From Nitrospira sp. (GTDB lineage Bacteria > Nitrospirota > Nitrospiria > Nitrospirales > Nitrospiraceae), in contig JAVYIN010000006.1 of NCBI GenBank assembly GCA_035968315.1, positions 1 to 64,000 on the forward strand: a DNA stretch of 64,000 bases, written 5' to 3'. Position 1 is the first letter of the stretch. Each line of letters starts with the position of its first letter. Below the pieces are notes generated by a model. The model was not told the DNA's origin, searched no databases, and saw nothing but the letters and a program-made list of their open reading frames with translations. Shown here in pieces: positions 44,612 through 52,742 of this stretch. A program made the position numbers and the translations under genes.

Positions 44612-45728
44612 GCCGCGATGCGGCACAATACTCATTCACCTTCGACGGGTCGAACCGCGGGGCTGCCAGCACGTTGTCCATGAATGTAAAGATCGTACGG
44701 CGAACCTGGATCGGCAATTTCGGATACCAGACGGGGCTGGCCAGCACCAAGCCGCGAAACGCGAAAAATGGCGCGGCGCAGGCGGTGATCTCTTCGTCCT
44801 TGCTCGCCTCCTCATACGTATCCCAGAACAAGCGAAAGAGCACCTCAAACGGCCCCTGCATCTTCCCCCAGCGGCAGAGCGAGTAAAAGAGATAGTTCAC
44901 GGTCATCGACGTCACATCGTCGGCCGGCTCGCCCCACTCTCCGCGCGAGCGATCGAGCACCGCAAAGTTCACGCCCTTTTGAAAGAGCACGTTCCAGGGA
45001 TGGAAATCGCCATGCACCTGCGACAATCGGCGAGCCTTCCCACGCAGACGCCAACGCCAGCGGTTGCAGGATTCCTCGACCGACCGCAACACGTCTTCCG
45101 TGATAAAGCCGAATCGCTTGGGGTAACTGTCGGTCAAGCCCATGATGCATTCGCCGTGACCGAGCAACTCACGGAGACGGCGGCGATACAGATCGGCATC
45201 CCGCTTCTTGCGCGCATGGATCTGGGCGAGATACTGCGCAAGTGCCACGGTGCGCTCCCGATCCAGCTTGCGCAGCGCCCTGCCCTTGGCAAGCCGTTCA
45301 AGATCGAGATGATAACTCGCGCCCTCCGTCCATTGGTTCAGGACGAAAAACTCCCGCGCCCCTGCCACCGAGAGCAATTCGTGCCGGCCGGTGAACGCGC
45401 CCACGTCGAGGGCCTTCACATGGCGGGGAAGCCGGCCATAGGACTCGTAATCCCACAACATGGCCTGCGCGCGATCAGCCATGTGCTCATGCCCGAAGGG
45501 CCCGGGCTTCATCGTCTCAAGCACCGCCGACTGCAAGCGGGGTCCGACACGGAACGTGACCTTAACTGGCGTCCCATAGCCATATTGTTTCTGGGCCCCC
45601 TTCGAGCTGGCCTTGCCGATCACCTCGCAGGACACCAGCGCGACCTCAGGGCCGAAACGGGTCTGGAGGTACCGCTCAAGGGACCGTCTCTTCAACGCCG
45701 GCATGTTAGATCTTTGCACGCAAGTCAT
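44604..45728 (-). CDS. Phosphotransferase, APH/choline-kinase-like fold
   Basis: 374 aa. The catalytic loop VHGDFHPWNVLF has the HGDxHxxN pattern. The metal-binding site reads LDRSRGEWGEPADDV, where most relatives have DFG/DFD after the Asp. An N-terminal kinase-like lobe is less conserved. The substrate is unknown (small-molecule or glycan phosphorylation). It lies 80 bases upstream of the cysC-like gene on the same strand. In Mycobacterium such a domain is fused to a P-loop kinase (Rv2004c, from memory). ATG 45728 is used; ATG 45704 is possible. Confidence 0.82.
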   Translation of the reverse strand: MTCVQRSNMPALKRRSLERYLQTRFGPEVALVSCEVIGKASSKGAQKQYGYGTPVKVTFRVGPRLQSAVLETMKPGPFGHEHMADRAQAMLWDYESYGRLPRHVKALDVGAFTGRHELLSVAGAREFFVLNQWTEGASYHLDLERLAKGRALRKLDRERTVALAQYLAQIHARKKRDADLYRRRLRELLGHGECIMGLTDSYPKRFGFITEDVLRSVEESCNRWRWRLRGKARRLSQVHGDFHPWNVLFQKGVNFAVLDRSRGEWGEPADDVTSMTVNYLFYSLCRWGKMQGPFEVLFRLFWDTYEEASKDEEITACAAPFFAFRGLVLASPVWYPKLPIQVRRTIFTFMDNVLAAPRFDPSKVNEYCAASRQV

Positions 45729-45743
45729 GTTCCTAGGCAGGCC

Positions 45744-45771
45744 AGGCGAGGAGCACGAGGCGAGGGGCGAG
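45744..45771 (+). repeat. Heptamer array, 4 units (NGGCNNR orientation)
   Basis: Four units from AGGCGAG (45744) to GGGCGAG (ends 45771), with a degenerate fifth. It is paired with 45815-45842; the centre holds the palindrome AAATTC-TTCTA-GAATTT. Confidence 0.72.
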
Positions 45772-45814
45772 AGGGGGGAAAGAAATTCTTCTAGAATTTG
45801 CCTTCTCCGTACCT

Positions 45815-45842
45815 CTCGCCTCTAGCCCCACCCCCCGTGCCC
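45815..45842 (+). repeat. Heptamer array, about 4-5 units (YNNGCCN orientation)
   Basis: Units from CTCGCCT (45815) through CGTGCCC (ends 45842), with one C-run unit and a possible extra unit CGTACCT just before. Confidence 0.65.
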
Positions 45843-45910
45843 CTGTACGACTGGCGCATTGAGCTTCAGTCACCGAAAGATCTCTGGGGCGAAATGCGTC
45901 ACTGAGCCGC

Positions 45911-45938
45911 AGGCAAGAGGCACTGGGCCAGTGGCAAG
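45911..45938 (+). repeat. Heptamer array, 4 units (NGGCNNR orientation)
   Basis: Four units from AGGCAAG (45911) to TGGCAAG (ends 45938), left half of a third inverted pair in the 331-base gene-free interval 45729-46059. Confidence 0.7.
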
Positions 45939-45951
45939 AGGTCAGAATCTT

Positions 45952-45986
45952 CACGCCCCAAGCCCCTTGCCTCGCGCCTCTCGCCT
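45952..45986 (+). repeat. Heptamer array, 5 units (YNNGCCN orientation)
   Basis: Five units from CACGCCC (45952) to CTCGCCT (ends 45986), ending 12 bases ahead of the sigma-54 element of the hpf-csd gene. Confidence 0.72.
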
Positions 45987-45998
45987 TCCGCTATGGCA

Positions 45999-46012
45999 GG
46001 CACATCGCTTGC
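45999..46012 (+). promoter_or_regulatory. Sigma-54 promoter element
   Basis: GGCAC (45999-46003), five bases, TTGC (46009-46012), then T. The start site would be near 46024, giving a leader of about 36 bases with the TAGGAGG ribosome site of the HPF-CSD gene. Confidence 0.78.
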
Positions 46013-46059
46013 TGATCTTAGGGCGTGGAAGAAACTCGTGGCCAGATAGGAGGAACCAG

Positions 46060-46614
46060 ATGGATCTCAAAATCGAAAGCCGCAATATCGAAATGACCCC
46101 GCGATGGAAGACCGAAATCGAAGCCCGCATGGCAGACCTGCAACGCAACCACGACGATCTGACCCATGGGCGCGTCACGCTCACGAAAAACCGCCATCAC
46201 AAGAAACTCGACAACGTGGCCGAAGCGCTCGTGCTCGTAACCCTTCCAGGCCGCCAGACGTTGACGGCCCGTAAGGAAGACAAGACCTTCGAAGAAGCGA
46301 TCAGGGCCGCCTTCCAAGCCGTCGCGATCGAACTCCGCAAGTCTCGTGAGAAACAAGCCCACACCGAGATACGCACAGAGCCCATCCCTCCCGAACGCGG
46401 GGTGATCTGCAAGCTCTTCCTGCAAGAGGGCTACGGCTTCATCCTCCAAGACGGAGGCGGAGAAGTGTACTTTCATGAGCATGCGCTGCAAGGCCTGACC
46501 TTCGAGCAGCTGGAGGACGGGATGGAAGTCGTCTTCAACCTTGAGCAAGGCAAAAAAGGCCCGCAAGCCACCGTCGTCACCCTTCCACCTCCCATGGCAG
46601 CCAAAGGCCAATAA
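46060..46614 (+). CDS. Ribosome hibernation factor domain fused to cold-shock domain
   Basis: 184 aa. Residues 1-100 form an HPF/RaiA-type domain (LKIESRNIEMTPRWKTEIEA). Residues about 112-184 are a cold-shock RNA-binding domain with EGYGFI (123-128) and VYFH (136-139). HPF proteins occupy the decoding site in stalled ribosomes; the cold-shock part may hold RNA. The start has TAGGAGG seven bases ahead and a sigma-54 element 48 bases before it. The Lon-type protease begins directly after its stop. Confidence 0.92.
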   Translation: MDLKIESRNIEMTPRWKTEIEARMADLQRNHDDLTHGRVTLTKNRHHKKLDNVAEALVLVTLPGRQTLTARKEDKTFEEAIRAAFQAVAIELRKSREKQAHTEIRTEPIPPERGVICKLFLQEGYGFILQDGGGEVYFHEHALQGLTFEQLEDGMEVVFNLEQGKKGPQATVVTLPPPMAAKGQ

Positions 46615-49038
46615 ATGACCACGGACAAATTCAAAGTGCCGGTATCGATGCTCTCTCCCCTGATCGATCCCGGCCACTTCGGTTTCGAGGACACGGGCGA
46701 GTTGGAGCCCCTCACCGAAATCATTGGGCAGGAACGGGCAGTCGAAGCCCTGGAATTCGGCCTGCACATGAAGAGCCCCGGATTCAACCTCTATGTGTCT
46801 GGCCCTACAGGCACCGGTAAAGGCACGCTCGTTCGCCAAATGGTGAAACGCATGGCGCAGGGCGCGCCGGCTCCTTCCGACTGGTGCTATGTGAACAATT
46901 TCCAAGATCCCTCGCGCCCCTCCTGCCTCGCACTGCCGGCCGGGCAAGGCGCCTCGTTCAAGCGGGAAATGGCCGCATTCATCGACGGACTGCGGCGGGA
47001 TATTCCGCTGGCGTTTGACAGCAAGAAATACCTCGATGCCAAAGCCAAGCTGCACGACGAGATCGAATCGAAGAAGAAAGCGCACTTTCGCGAATTGACG
47101 GACCTGAGCCAGAAACAGGGGTTCGTCTTTGAGGAAACTCCGGTCGGCTTCGGCATTGTCCCGCTCAAAGCGGGCCATCCCATGACGGACGAGGAAATGG
47201 AGGCGATGACCGACCAGGAGCAGCAGGAGCTGACGGAGCGGCGCAAGGTGCTCGAAGGCGAAATCCGCGAATTTCACGTCCGCATCCATGCGCTGGATAA
47301 AGAGGCCGAGCACCAGCAGCGCCACCTCGACCGCCAGGTCGTGACCAATGTCTTGGAAGGCCGCTACGAAACGTTGCGGCGGACCTACCAGGATCTGGCG
47401 GCCGCCGCCGCGTATTTAGAGCGGGTGCAGCAGGACATCGTCCACCACTACAAAGACTTCCTCCCGCAGGAAGGACCGCATCTCCCCCTTCCCGGCTTGG
47501 AACCCCGCCGGCCCGACATGACGCGCTATCTCGTCAACCTCATTGTCGAGCACGATCCGATGGGGGGCGCGCCGGTCATCGACGAATCGCATCCGACCTA
47601 TACCAACTTGATCGGCAAAATCGAACGGCGGGCGCACCTGGGCGTCATGTATACCGACTTTACCGAGATTCGCGCGGGCGCGGTCCTCATGGCGAACGGC
47701 GGCTACTTGATCGTGAACGCCATGGATGCGCTCCGCCAGCCGTTCTCCTGGGACGCCTTGAAGCGGGTGATCAAGACCGGTGAAGTCAAGATTGAAGACC
47801 CCGGCGAGTTCTATGGCTTCTCGACCGCGGGGCTCAGACCCGAGCCGATCCCCGTCAATGTGAAAGTCATCATGGTCGGCCCTCCGATGGTCTACCACCT
47901 GCTCCAGGCCTATGAAGAAGACTTCGGCAAGCTCTTCAAGGTGAAGGCGGATTTCGACACCGAAGTGGTCCGCAGCGAGCGGCAGGACAGGCAATATGCC
48001 CGGTTCATCGCCAAGATCTGCCGTGAAGAGGGGCTGCCGCACTTCGGCGCGGATGCCGTCGCGGAAGTCATCCGGCAAGGATTCCGGTTCGCCGACCGGC
48101 ACGACCGGCTGTCGCTGCGGTTCAGCCTGGTCAGCGATCTCATCCGCGAAGCCGGCTACTGGGCCAGAAAAGAAAACCATTCGTTTGTGACCCGGGGGGA
48201 CGTCGACGCCGCGGTCACGCACAAACGCCACCGCTCCAATCTGGCTGAGCACTGGATCCAGGATGACATCAAAGAAGGCACCCTGATGGTCGCGCTCGAC
48301 GGCGAGGTCGTCGGCCAGGTGAACGGACTCTCCGTCCACCAACTCGGCGACTACGCGTTTGGACGGCCCACCCGCATCACGGCCCGCACCTATGTGGGCA
48401 CCAAAGGCGTCATCGACATTCAGCGGGAAGCCGAATTGGCCGGCCACATCCACAGCAAAGGGGTCATGACCCTGGCCGGCTATCTGGCCGGCAAGTTTGC
48501 CGGGCTGCATCCTTTCGCCATGAGCGCCTCGCTTACCTTCGAGCAAACCTACTCTGAGATCGAAGGAGACAGCGCGGCCGTCGCTGAGCTCACGGCGATT
48601 CTGTCGAGCCTGGCCGACCTGCCAATCCGCCAATGGCTGGCCGTCACCGGTTCCGTCAATCAATTGGGCGAAGTGCAGCCCATCGGCGGCGTAAACGAAA
48701 AGATTGAAGGGTTCTTCGAGTCCTGCTCGCGGCGCGGCCTCACGGGCAAGCAGGGCGTGATCATCCCAGCCCGCAACACGAAGCACCTGGCCATTCGCCG
48801 CGATGTGGTGGAGGCGGTGGAGTCCGGGCACTTTGCGGTCTATGCGGTGAATACCGTGGAAGAGGCCCTGGAACTGCTCACCGGCGTCCCGGCCGGCGAA
48901 CGCGCCATCGACGGGGAATATCCGCTCGATACGGTCTTCGGCCGTGCCGCTCAACGGCTCGCCGAGATGGCGCAGGCGGTTGCCGAATGGGGGGAAGGAG
49001 AAGAACGGACCGGCGGGCATATCATCACCGAGCCATGA
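46615..49038 (+). CDS. Lon-type AAA+ protease (LonB/AAA_32-like)
   Basis: 807 aa. Walker A is GPTGTGKGT (63-71), followed by a long helical insert (about 130-290) and the AAA+ core around LMANGGYLIVNAMDALRQP. The C-terminal serine protease has Ser653 (IEGDSAAVAEL) and Lys696 (GGVNEKIEGFF), 43 residues apart as in E. coli Lon (679 and 722). It degrades damaged or regulatory proteins. It starts at the base after the HPF-CSD stop and shares its sigma-54 promoter. No Lon N-terminal domain is seen. Confidence 0.93.
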   Translation: MTTDKFKVPVSMLSPLIDPGHFGFEDTGELEPLTEIIGQERAVEALEFGLHMKSPGFNLYVSGPTGTGKGTLVRQMVKRMAQGAPAPSDWCYVNNFQDPSRPSCLALPAGQGASFKREMAAFIDGLRRDIPLAFDSKKYLDAKAKLHDEIESKKKAHFRELTDLSQKQGFVFEETPVGFGIVPLKAGHPMTDEEMEAMTDQEQQELTERRKVLEGEIREFHVRIHALDKEAEHQQRHLDRQVVTNVLEGRYETLRRTYQDLAAAAAYLERVQQDIVHHYKDFLPQEGPHLPLPGLEPRRPDMTRYLVNLIVEHDPMGGAPVIDESHPTYTNLIGKIERRAHLGVMYTDFTEIRAGAVLMANGGYLIVNAMDALRQPFSWDALKRVIKTGEVKIEDPGEFYGFSTAGLRPEPIPVNVKVIMVGPPMVYHLLQAYEEDFGKLFKVKADFDTEVVRSERQDRQYARFIAKICREEGLPHFGADAVAEVIRQGFRFADRHDRLSLRFSLVSDLIREAGYWARKENHSFVTRGDVDAAVTHKRHRSNLAEHWIQDDIKEGTLMVALDGEVVGQVNGLSVHQLGDYAFGRPTRITARTYVGTKGVIDIQREAELAGHIHSKGVMTLAGYLAGKFAGLHPFAMSASLTFEQTYSEIEGDSAAVAELTAILSSLADLPIRQWLAVTGSVNQLGEVQPIGGVNEKIEGFFESCSRRGLTGKQGVIIPARNTKHLAIRRDVVEAVESGHFAVYAVNTVEEALELLTGVPAGERAIDGEYPLDTVFGRAAQRLAEMAQAVAEWGEGEERTGGHIITEP

Positions 49039-49059
49039 AACCGGCACGGCGCCCAAATC

Positions 49060-49458
49060 CTAGAACCGTCCATCTATTTTATTCGCCGTCAATTGCGCAC
49101 TGATCGCGTCGAGCAATTCCCGCGGGCTGAATGGTTTTCTGAGCGTCTGGTCGGCCCCGAGGTCCGTGGCGACATCGAGCGCGTCCCACTCGCCTGTTCC
49201 GCCGGACATCGCGATGATCTTGCTGGCAGGCTGGGACGCGCGCAGACGAGGAATCAATTCCAAGCCGTCCATGCCAGGCATATAGACGTCCACGAGAATC
49301 AAATCCACCGCATGATGCAGCAAGAGATTCAGGGCATGCTGCCCATGCTCGGCCGTCAGGACATGATACCCAACGGCTTCCAGTGCGGTCCGGAAGAGCA
49401 TCCGAATTTGCGCTTCATCGTCGATCACGAGCAGAGTGCGAGGAGCCGTCTCAGTCAT
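49060..49458 (-). CDS. Single-domain response regulator (CheY-like)
   Basis: 132 aa receiver domain only. Acidic pocket DDE at 13-15, phospho-Asp57 in LVDVYMPGMDG, and Lys near the end in TLRKPFS. There is no output domain. It is closely related to the next regulator (49697-50086): Asp57, LGADQTLRKPFS and LGANQTLRKPCS agree, so the two are likely duplicates. It probably acts through protein contacts. It lies convergent to the Lon gene. Confidence 0.92.
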   Translation of the reverse strand: MTETAPRTLLVIDDEAQIRMLFRTALEAVGYHVLTAEHGQHALNLLLHHAVDLILVDVYMPGMDGLELIPRLRASQPASKIIAMSGGTGEWDALDVATDLGADQTLRKPFSPRELLDAISAQLTANKIDGRF

Positions 49459-49696
49459 GTTACGTAGTATGACTAGTATCGACGCAGCACGGAAAGAGCC
49501 GATTGACCCGGATTAATAGCCCTAGCCGCGAATCCCTACCAGGGAACGATGGCCTGTCAACCGTCATGGACAAGGCCACGCCCGCGCAGGGATCGCCTGC
49601 CGGACAAGCGGAATGCCGGAACCAGAACCACAGGGAGAAGACCAATGCGTGGAGAAAACATGAGACGAGAGCGTGGACGAAATGCAAAGAGCCGGA

Positions 49697-50086
49697 TCAC
49701 TCCTTCTGCGCCGCGATCAACTGGCCACGGACGGCTTCCAGCAACTCGCGGGAAGAGCACGGTTTCCTGAGCGTCTGATTGGCGCCCAGCCGCTTCGCGA
49801 CTTCAAGATAATCCCACTCCCCGACACCGCCGGACATTGCCATGATCTTGCAGGCCGCATGGGAGGCACGCAGACGCCGGATCAGCTCCAGCCCATCCAT
49901 CTCCGGCATAAAGATGTCGACCACAACGAGATCCACCGCCTGAGCCTGGAATAGTTCCACGCCCTCTAGCCCGCCTCCGGCAACCAAAACCCGGTACCCA
50001 GCCTCTTCGAGGGTCGCCTGGAACAGCGCCCGCGTGTGCGCGTCATCATCGATCACGAGCACCGTATGACAGGCCCCCTCTTCCAT
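49697..50086 (-). CDS. Single-domain response regulator, paralog of 49060 gene
   Basis: 129 aa from ATG 50086. DDD at 13-15, phospho-Asp57 in VVDIFMPEMDG, Lys in TLRKPCSSRELLEAV. The sequence matches the neighbour at 49060 along its length, so it is a duplication. The long frame upstream (to 50344) does not resemble a receiver and is not included. The 238 bases between the pair show no gene; I see only a perfect TTGACA at 49560-49555 with a poor -10. Confidence 0.9.
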   Translation of the reverse strand: MEEGACHTVLVIDDDAHTRALFQATLEEAGYRVLVAGGGLEGVELFQAQAVDLVVVDIFMPEMDGLELIRRLRASHAACKIMAMSGGVGEWDYLEVAKRLGANQTLRKPCSSRELLEAVRGQLIAAQKE

Positions 50087-50225
50087 GGCACACAGTATGC
50101 CAGGAGCCGAAATGGGCGCCCAGAGCCAAATGGCGGGAATCAATCGTCGCAGCCATACCGCCTTCCACGGTAGGTCTCTCCAGCCCCTGTCCTCGCTCAT
50201 CCGGCTGCCCGTCATCACACGGGTT

Positions 50226-51038
50226 CTACGGCTCGCTCGCCGGCGCTGCGCCTGTGATGTGGACCACCGGCCCCCGCGGAAGCATGACCGCCTCGGCGGC
50301 CTCGGCCTCACCGCCAAGCACCCACTCGTACAACCGTCTCGCATCGTTCAGCTCCGGATCTTTCGGAACCCCATACTGCTCCTGCTGCATCGGTTCATCG
50401 TAGAGCCCGATGCAGCCGTGCGAGGCGGGATAGCCAGGCAGATCCCGCCCGTGAATCCAGTAGGACACCCCTTCCCGGTTGATGTAAAACCGGAGTGCGT
50501 GGTGCATCGGGTAGGGCCGATCCGTGCCCTCGATCGTATAGCGATTGGATTGATGGGTCCGGCGTGCCGCCGTCAGGCGAAATATGCCGGCCGGGGTTTC
50601 ATTGTGCCCGTTGCCGGATGCGATGGGGAGGGCAAATCGCAGCGCGCCATACTCATAGGCGCCGAGAAACTGTTCCGTGAGGTCGATCAGCACGAACTGC
50701 TCGTCCTGCTCCGCGGCGGAATAGAGTACCGGCAGCGGGGTAAACGCGGCCACCTCCTCGATCCGCCTGGGGATTTTGAGCGCCACGCCGGCGCGCGCGT
50801 GCCGCCGGTCGATCCGGTTGAACCGGGCCACATCGTTCCAACGATCGCCAAACAGACTTTCCAGGGTTTCACCCGGCCGCAAGGTCCGGCAGTCCCACTC
50901 GACTGTCGAATCGCTCGGATAGACGAGGGCGCACGGGCCTGGATGCTTCTTAAGAGGTTCCGCTTGAGCGATCTCGGGAGAACCGAATAGCCCTGCGATC
51001 AGAGCCAGAGTCGTGACAATACTCCTCCACAGGAACAC
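50226..51038 (-). CDS. L,D-transpeptidase (YkuD family)
   Basis: 270 aa with start uncertain; GTG 51038 is used because a signal peptide follows at once (VTTLALIAGLFGSPEIAQA). The YkuD motif YWIHGRDLPGYPASHGCIGL holds the catalytic Cys and His. LysM-like text, RPGETLESLFGDRWNDVARF, lies ahead. It crosslinks peptidoglycan or anchors proteins. A large palindromic repeat lies upstream, and the frame continuing through it is spurious. Confidence 0.87.
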   Translation of the reverse strand: MFLWRSIVTTLALIAGLFGSPEIAQAEPLKKHPGPCALVYPSDSTVEWDCRTLRPGETLESLFGDRWNDVARFNRIDRRHARAGVALKIPRRIEEVAAFTPLPVLYSAAEQDEQFVLIDLTEQFLGAYEYGALRFALPIASGNGHNETPAGIFRLTAARRTHQSNRYTIEGTDRPYPMHHALRFYINREGVSYWIHGRDLPGYPASHGCIGLYDEPMQQEQYGVPKDPELNDARRLYEWVLGGEAEAAEAVMLPRGPVVHITGAAPASEP

Positions 51039-51093
51039 GCGGCCAGATAGATTCAGTGCAAACCTGAGAATGCAAAAGAAACCGGCCTTCCAC

Positions 51094-51215
51094 GGCTGGT
51101 CAACATGATCGCCAGCAAGGCCGCAGCCGAAGAAAGCACCGGAGGCGTACCCTCTCGGGTACGTTGAGGATGCTTTCGAGGCGAGAACGCCGCTGACGGT
51201 CATGTTCAGCAGCCG
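51094..51215. repeat. Long palindromic repeat element (about 122 bp)
   Basis: Terminal arms GGCTGGTCAACATGATCG (from 51094) and, inverted, GGCTGCTGAACATGACCG (ending near 51215) enclose an inner hairpin GTACCC-TCTC-GGGTAC (about 51147-51162). Fragments of the right arm occur at 19110-19165 and 24510-24550. It looks like a non-coding dispersed element; it is not an IS. Confidence 0.72.
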
Positions 51216-51216
51216 G

Positions 51217-51651
51217 CTAGGACCAATGCTGCAACGCTTTCGTATACCCAAACAGCAGATCCCGCCGGGCGAGAACGCCCACCAGCTTGCTGTTCCGCAC
51301 CACTGGTACACGCGTGAGATAGCGATCCTGGAAGAGATCGGCCACTTGGACGAGAGTTTGATCTTCCGTCACGGTCACGGGATGAGCCGACATGATTTCC
51401 GTGGCCAGGATCTTCCGCAAGTCCCGCCCCTCGATCATGGCCTGGAGCAGGTCGTATTCGCTGACAATACCAACAAGGGTCCCCTCCTCGTCCACCACCG
51501 GCAGGCTGCCGAAATTGCGATGGGTCATTAAATGGGCCATCGTCGACGCATCGGTGCGCGGCGTGATGCGCGTCACCGCGTCCTGCATCAACTGCCCGAC
51601 GGTCAGGGTCTTGGGATCGCACGGGGCCAAGAAATATTCTGTTTGTCGCAT
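51217..51651 (-). CDS. CBS-domain protein
   Basis: 144 aa from ATG 51651 (GGGAG five bases ahead). Two CBS domains in tandem: VGQLMQDAVTRITPRTDAST, PVVDEEGTLVGIVSEYDLL, then MSAHPVTVTEDQTLVQVADL and PVVRNSKLVGVLARRDLL. It is a cytoplasmic nucleotide-binding pair such as Hrp1 of Mycobacterium. The partner CBS gene is just upstream (10 bases), so they form a pair. Likely in the sigma-54 unit starting at 52699. Confidence 0.93.
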   Translation of the reverse strand: MRQTEYFLAPCDPKTLTVGQLMQDAVTRITPRTDASTMAHLMTHRNFGSLPVVDEEGTLVGIVSEYDLLQAMIEGRDLRKILATEIMSAHPVTVTEDQTLVQVADLFQDRYLTRVPVVRNSKLVGVLARRDLLFGYTKALQHWS

Positions 51652-51661
51652 GGCCGCTCCC

Positions 51662-52117
51662 TCACTTTTTTCTACGGGTGGCACTGCCCCCTACATACAT
51701 TCGCAAAATATCGCGCCGGGCGATAATCCCCACCAGCCGGTCCTTGGCATCCACCACCGGGACCCGCACCAGATCGCTCGCCCGCAAGACATGCACCAGC
51801 GTCGCCAGCGTCGTTTCCGGACGAACGGAATAGGGGTTGGCCGTCATCACGTCCCCGGCCGTGAGTTCGCCCAGGAGACGGCCGTCGTCCATCGCCGCCA
51901 ACAGGTCATGCTCGCTGACAATTCCGATCAGCGTGCGTTGCTTATCGATCACCGGCACGGCGCCGAACCCTTCGATCATGAGCGACGCCATCACATCGCC
52001 CTTCGTTTCCAGATGGGCAAACTGGACTCGTTTTTCCATCACCTGCTTGACGGTCATGGGGCCATAGTCCGTGGCCTTTTTGGTCTTCGTGCGTCCCGTC
52101 GGTTTCTTTGTCGGCAT
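51662..52117 (-). CDS. CBS-domain protein
   Basis: 151 aa. A basic start MPTKKPTGRTKTKK is followed by two CBS domains: VKQVMEKRVQFAHLETKGDV, PVIDKQRTLIGIVSEHDLLA, VMTANPYSVRPETTLATLV and PVVDAKDRLVGIIARRDILR. It starts 60 bases after the upstream secreted protein gene ends. The two CBS genes are alike in length and order and may form a heteromer. Confidence 0.93.
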   Translation of the reverse strand: MPTKKPTGRTKTKKATDYGPMTVKQVMEKRVQFAHLETKGDVMASLMIEGFGAVPVIDKQRTLIGIVSEHDLLAAMDDGRLLGELTAGDVMTANPYSVRPETTLATLVHVLRASDLVRVPVVDAKDRLVGIIARRDILRMYVGGSATRRKK

Positions 52118-52177
52118 ACCCCCACCCCTCCTTCATCTCAATCCCATCGATGATCCCCTGGCCCCGGCGCTCCGCAC

Positions 52178-52699
52178 TCACTCCCCCGGCAATGTCCTGC
52201 CCAGCCCGCGATCTTCCTTCCACCGCACATAGACGGTCTTTTGTTTTCTCGCCTCGACCGTGAGGCCCATGAGCACTTGTTGACTGCCGCCATACGCGGC
52301 GGTCACATCATACTGCCCTGGGGCCAGATCGACAAAGAGCCACGGTCCCGCGACCTGTTCCTCAGGGATCGTCACCGCCGCTCCCCCTTTGACCGGCTGA
52401 ATCGTGACCGACACGCCGGCGAGAAAGGGCTTCCCCCCCGCCGTAAATACCAGCTTCAACGGAAACGGCGGATAGTGGGCCGCCCGTTCTTCTAGGCCAA
52501 CACCGGCGCTAAAATAGCGAACAGCCCCTGCTCGATACAGAGGAATTGTGTGCTGCAGCACCTTGCCATCGACCTGATAGGTCAACTCGATGGCTTCGCC
52601 CGACTCACTCATACGAATGGTAGGTCCTCCATCCGCTAGGCTCAGATCTCCACCCACACCCACGGCAAGCACCAGAGCACACAAGATGGCCTTCTTCAT
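52178..52699 (-). CDS. Exported hypothetical protein with Ig-like fold
   Basis: 173 aa. Signal peptide (about 1-22, KKAILCALVLAVGVGGDLSLA) and a beta-rich body with a carboxypeptidase-regulatory or Ig-like pattern: GPWLFVDLAPGQYDVTAAYG, then LMGLTVEARKQKTVYVRWKE. I do not recognise the family. It has a perfect sigma-54 element upstream and AAGGAGG ahead of ATG 52699, and it leads two CBS genes. Confidence 0.85.
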   Translation of the reverse strand: MKKAILCALVLAVGVGGDLSLADGGPTIRMSESGEAIELTYQVDGKVLQHTIPLYRAGAVRYFSAGVGLEERAAHYPPFPLKLVFTAGGKPFLAGVSVTIQPVKGGAAVTIPEEQVAGPWLFVDLAPGQYDVTAAYGGSQQVLMGLTVEARKQKTVYVRWKEDRGLGRTLPGE

Positions 52700-52727
52700 A
52701 TCTGCTCCTCCTTCTTCAAATGATCTC

Positions 52728-52742
52728 GCAAGGTAGGTGCCA
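52728..52742 (-). promoter_or_regulatory. Sigma-54 promoter element, minus strand
   Basis: TGGCAC (52742-52737), five bases, TTGC (52731-52728), a full consensus. The start site near 52716 gives a leader of about 17 bases with the AAGGAGGAG ribosome site. It drives the secreted protein and the CBS genes. The interval 52700-53022 (323 bases) holds this, the next element and otherwise nothing I recognise. Confidence 0.82.

Noticed and set aside
45729-46059. CRISPR array
   Set aside because: Repeat units are 7 bases with no spacers and no cas genes; direction flips between arrays.
50088-50102. GG-N10-GC match before the 50086 regulator
   Set aside because: TGGCAT-N5-GTGC lies 1-2 bases from the start codon, so transcription would begin inside the gene.
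50087-50344. N-terminal extension of the 49697 regulator
   Set aside because: No similarity to receiver or output domains; the frame is arginine/proline-rich and the internal ATG fits the paralog.
51039-51311. N-terminal coding extension of the L,D-transpeptidase
   Set aside because: It would run through a palindromic repeat; the signal peptide begins later.
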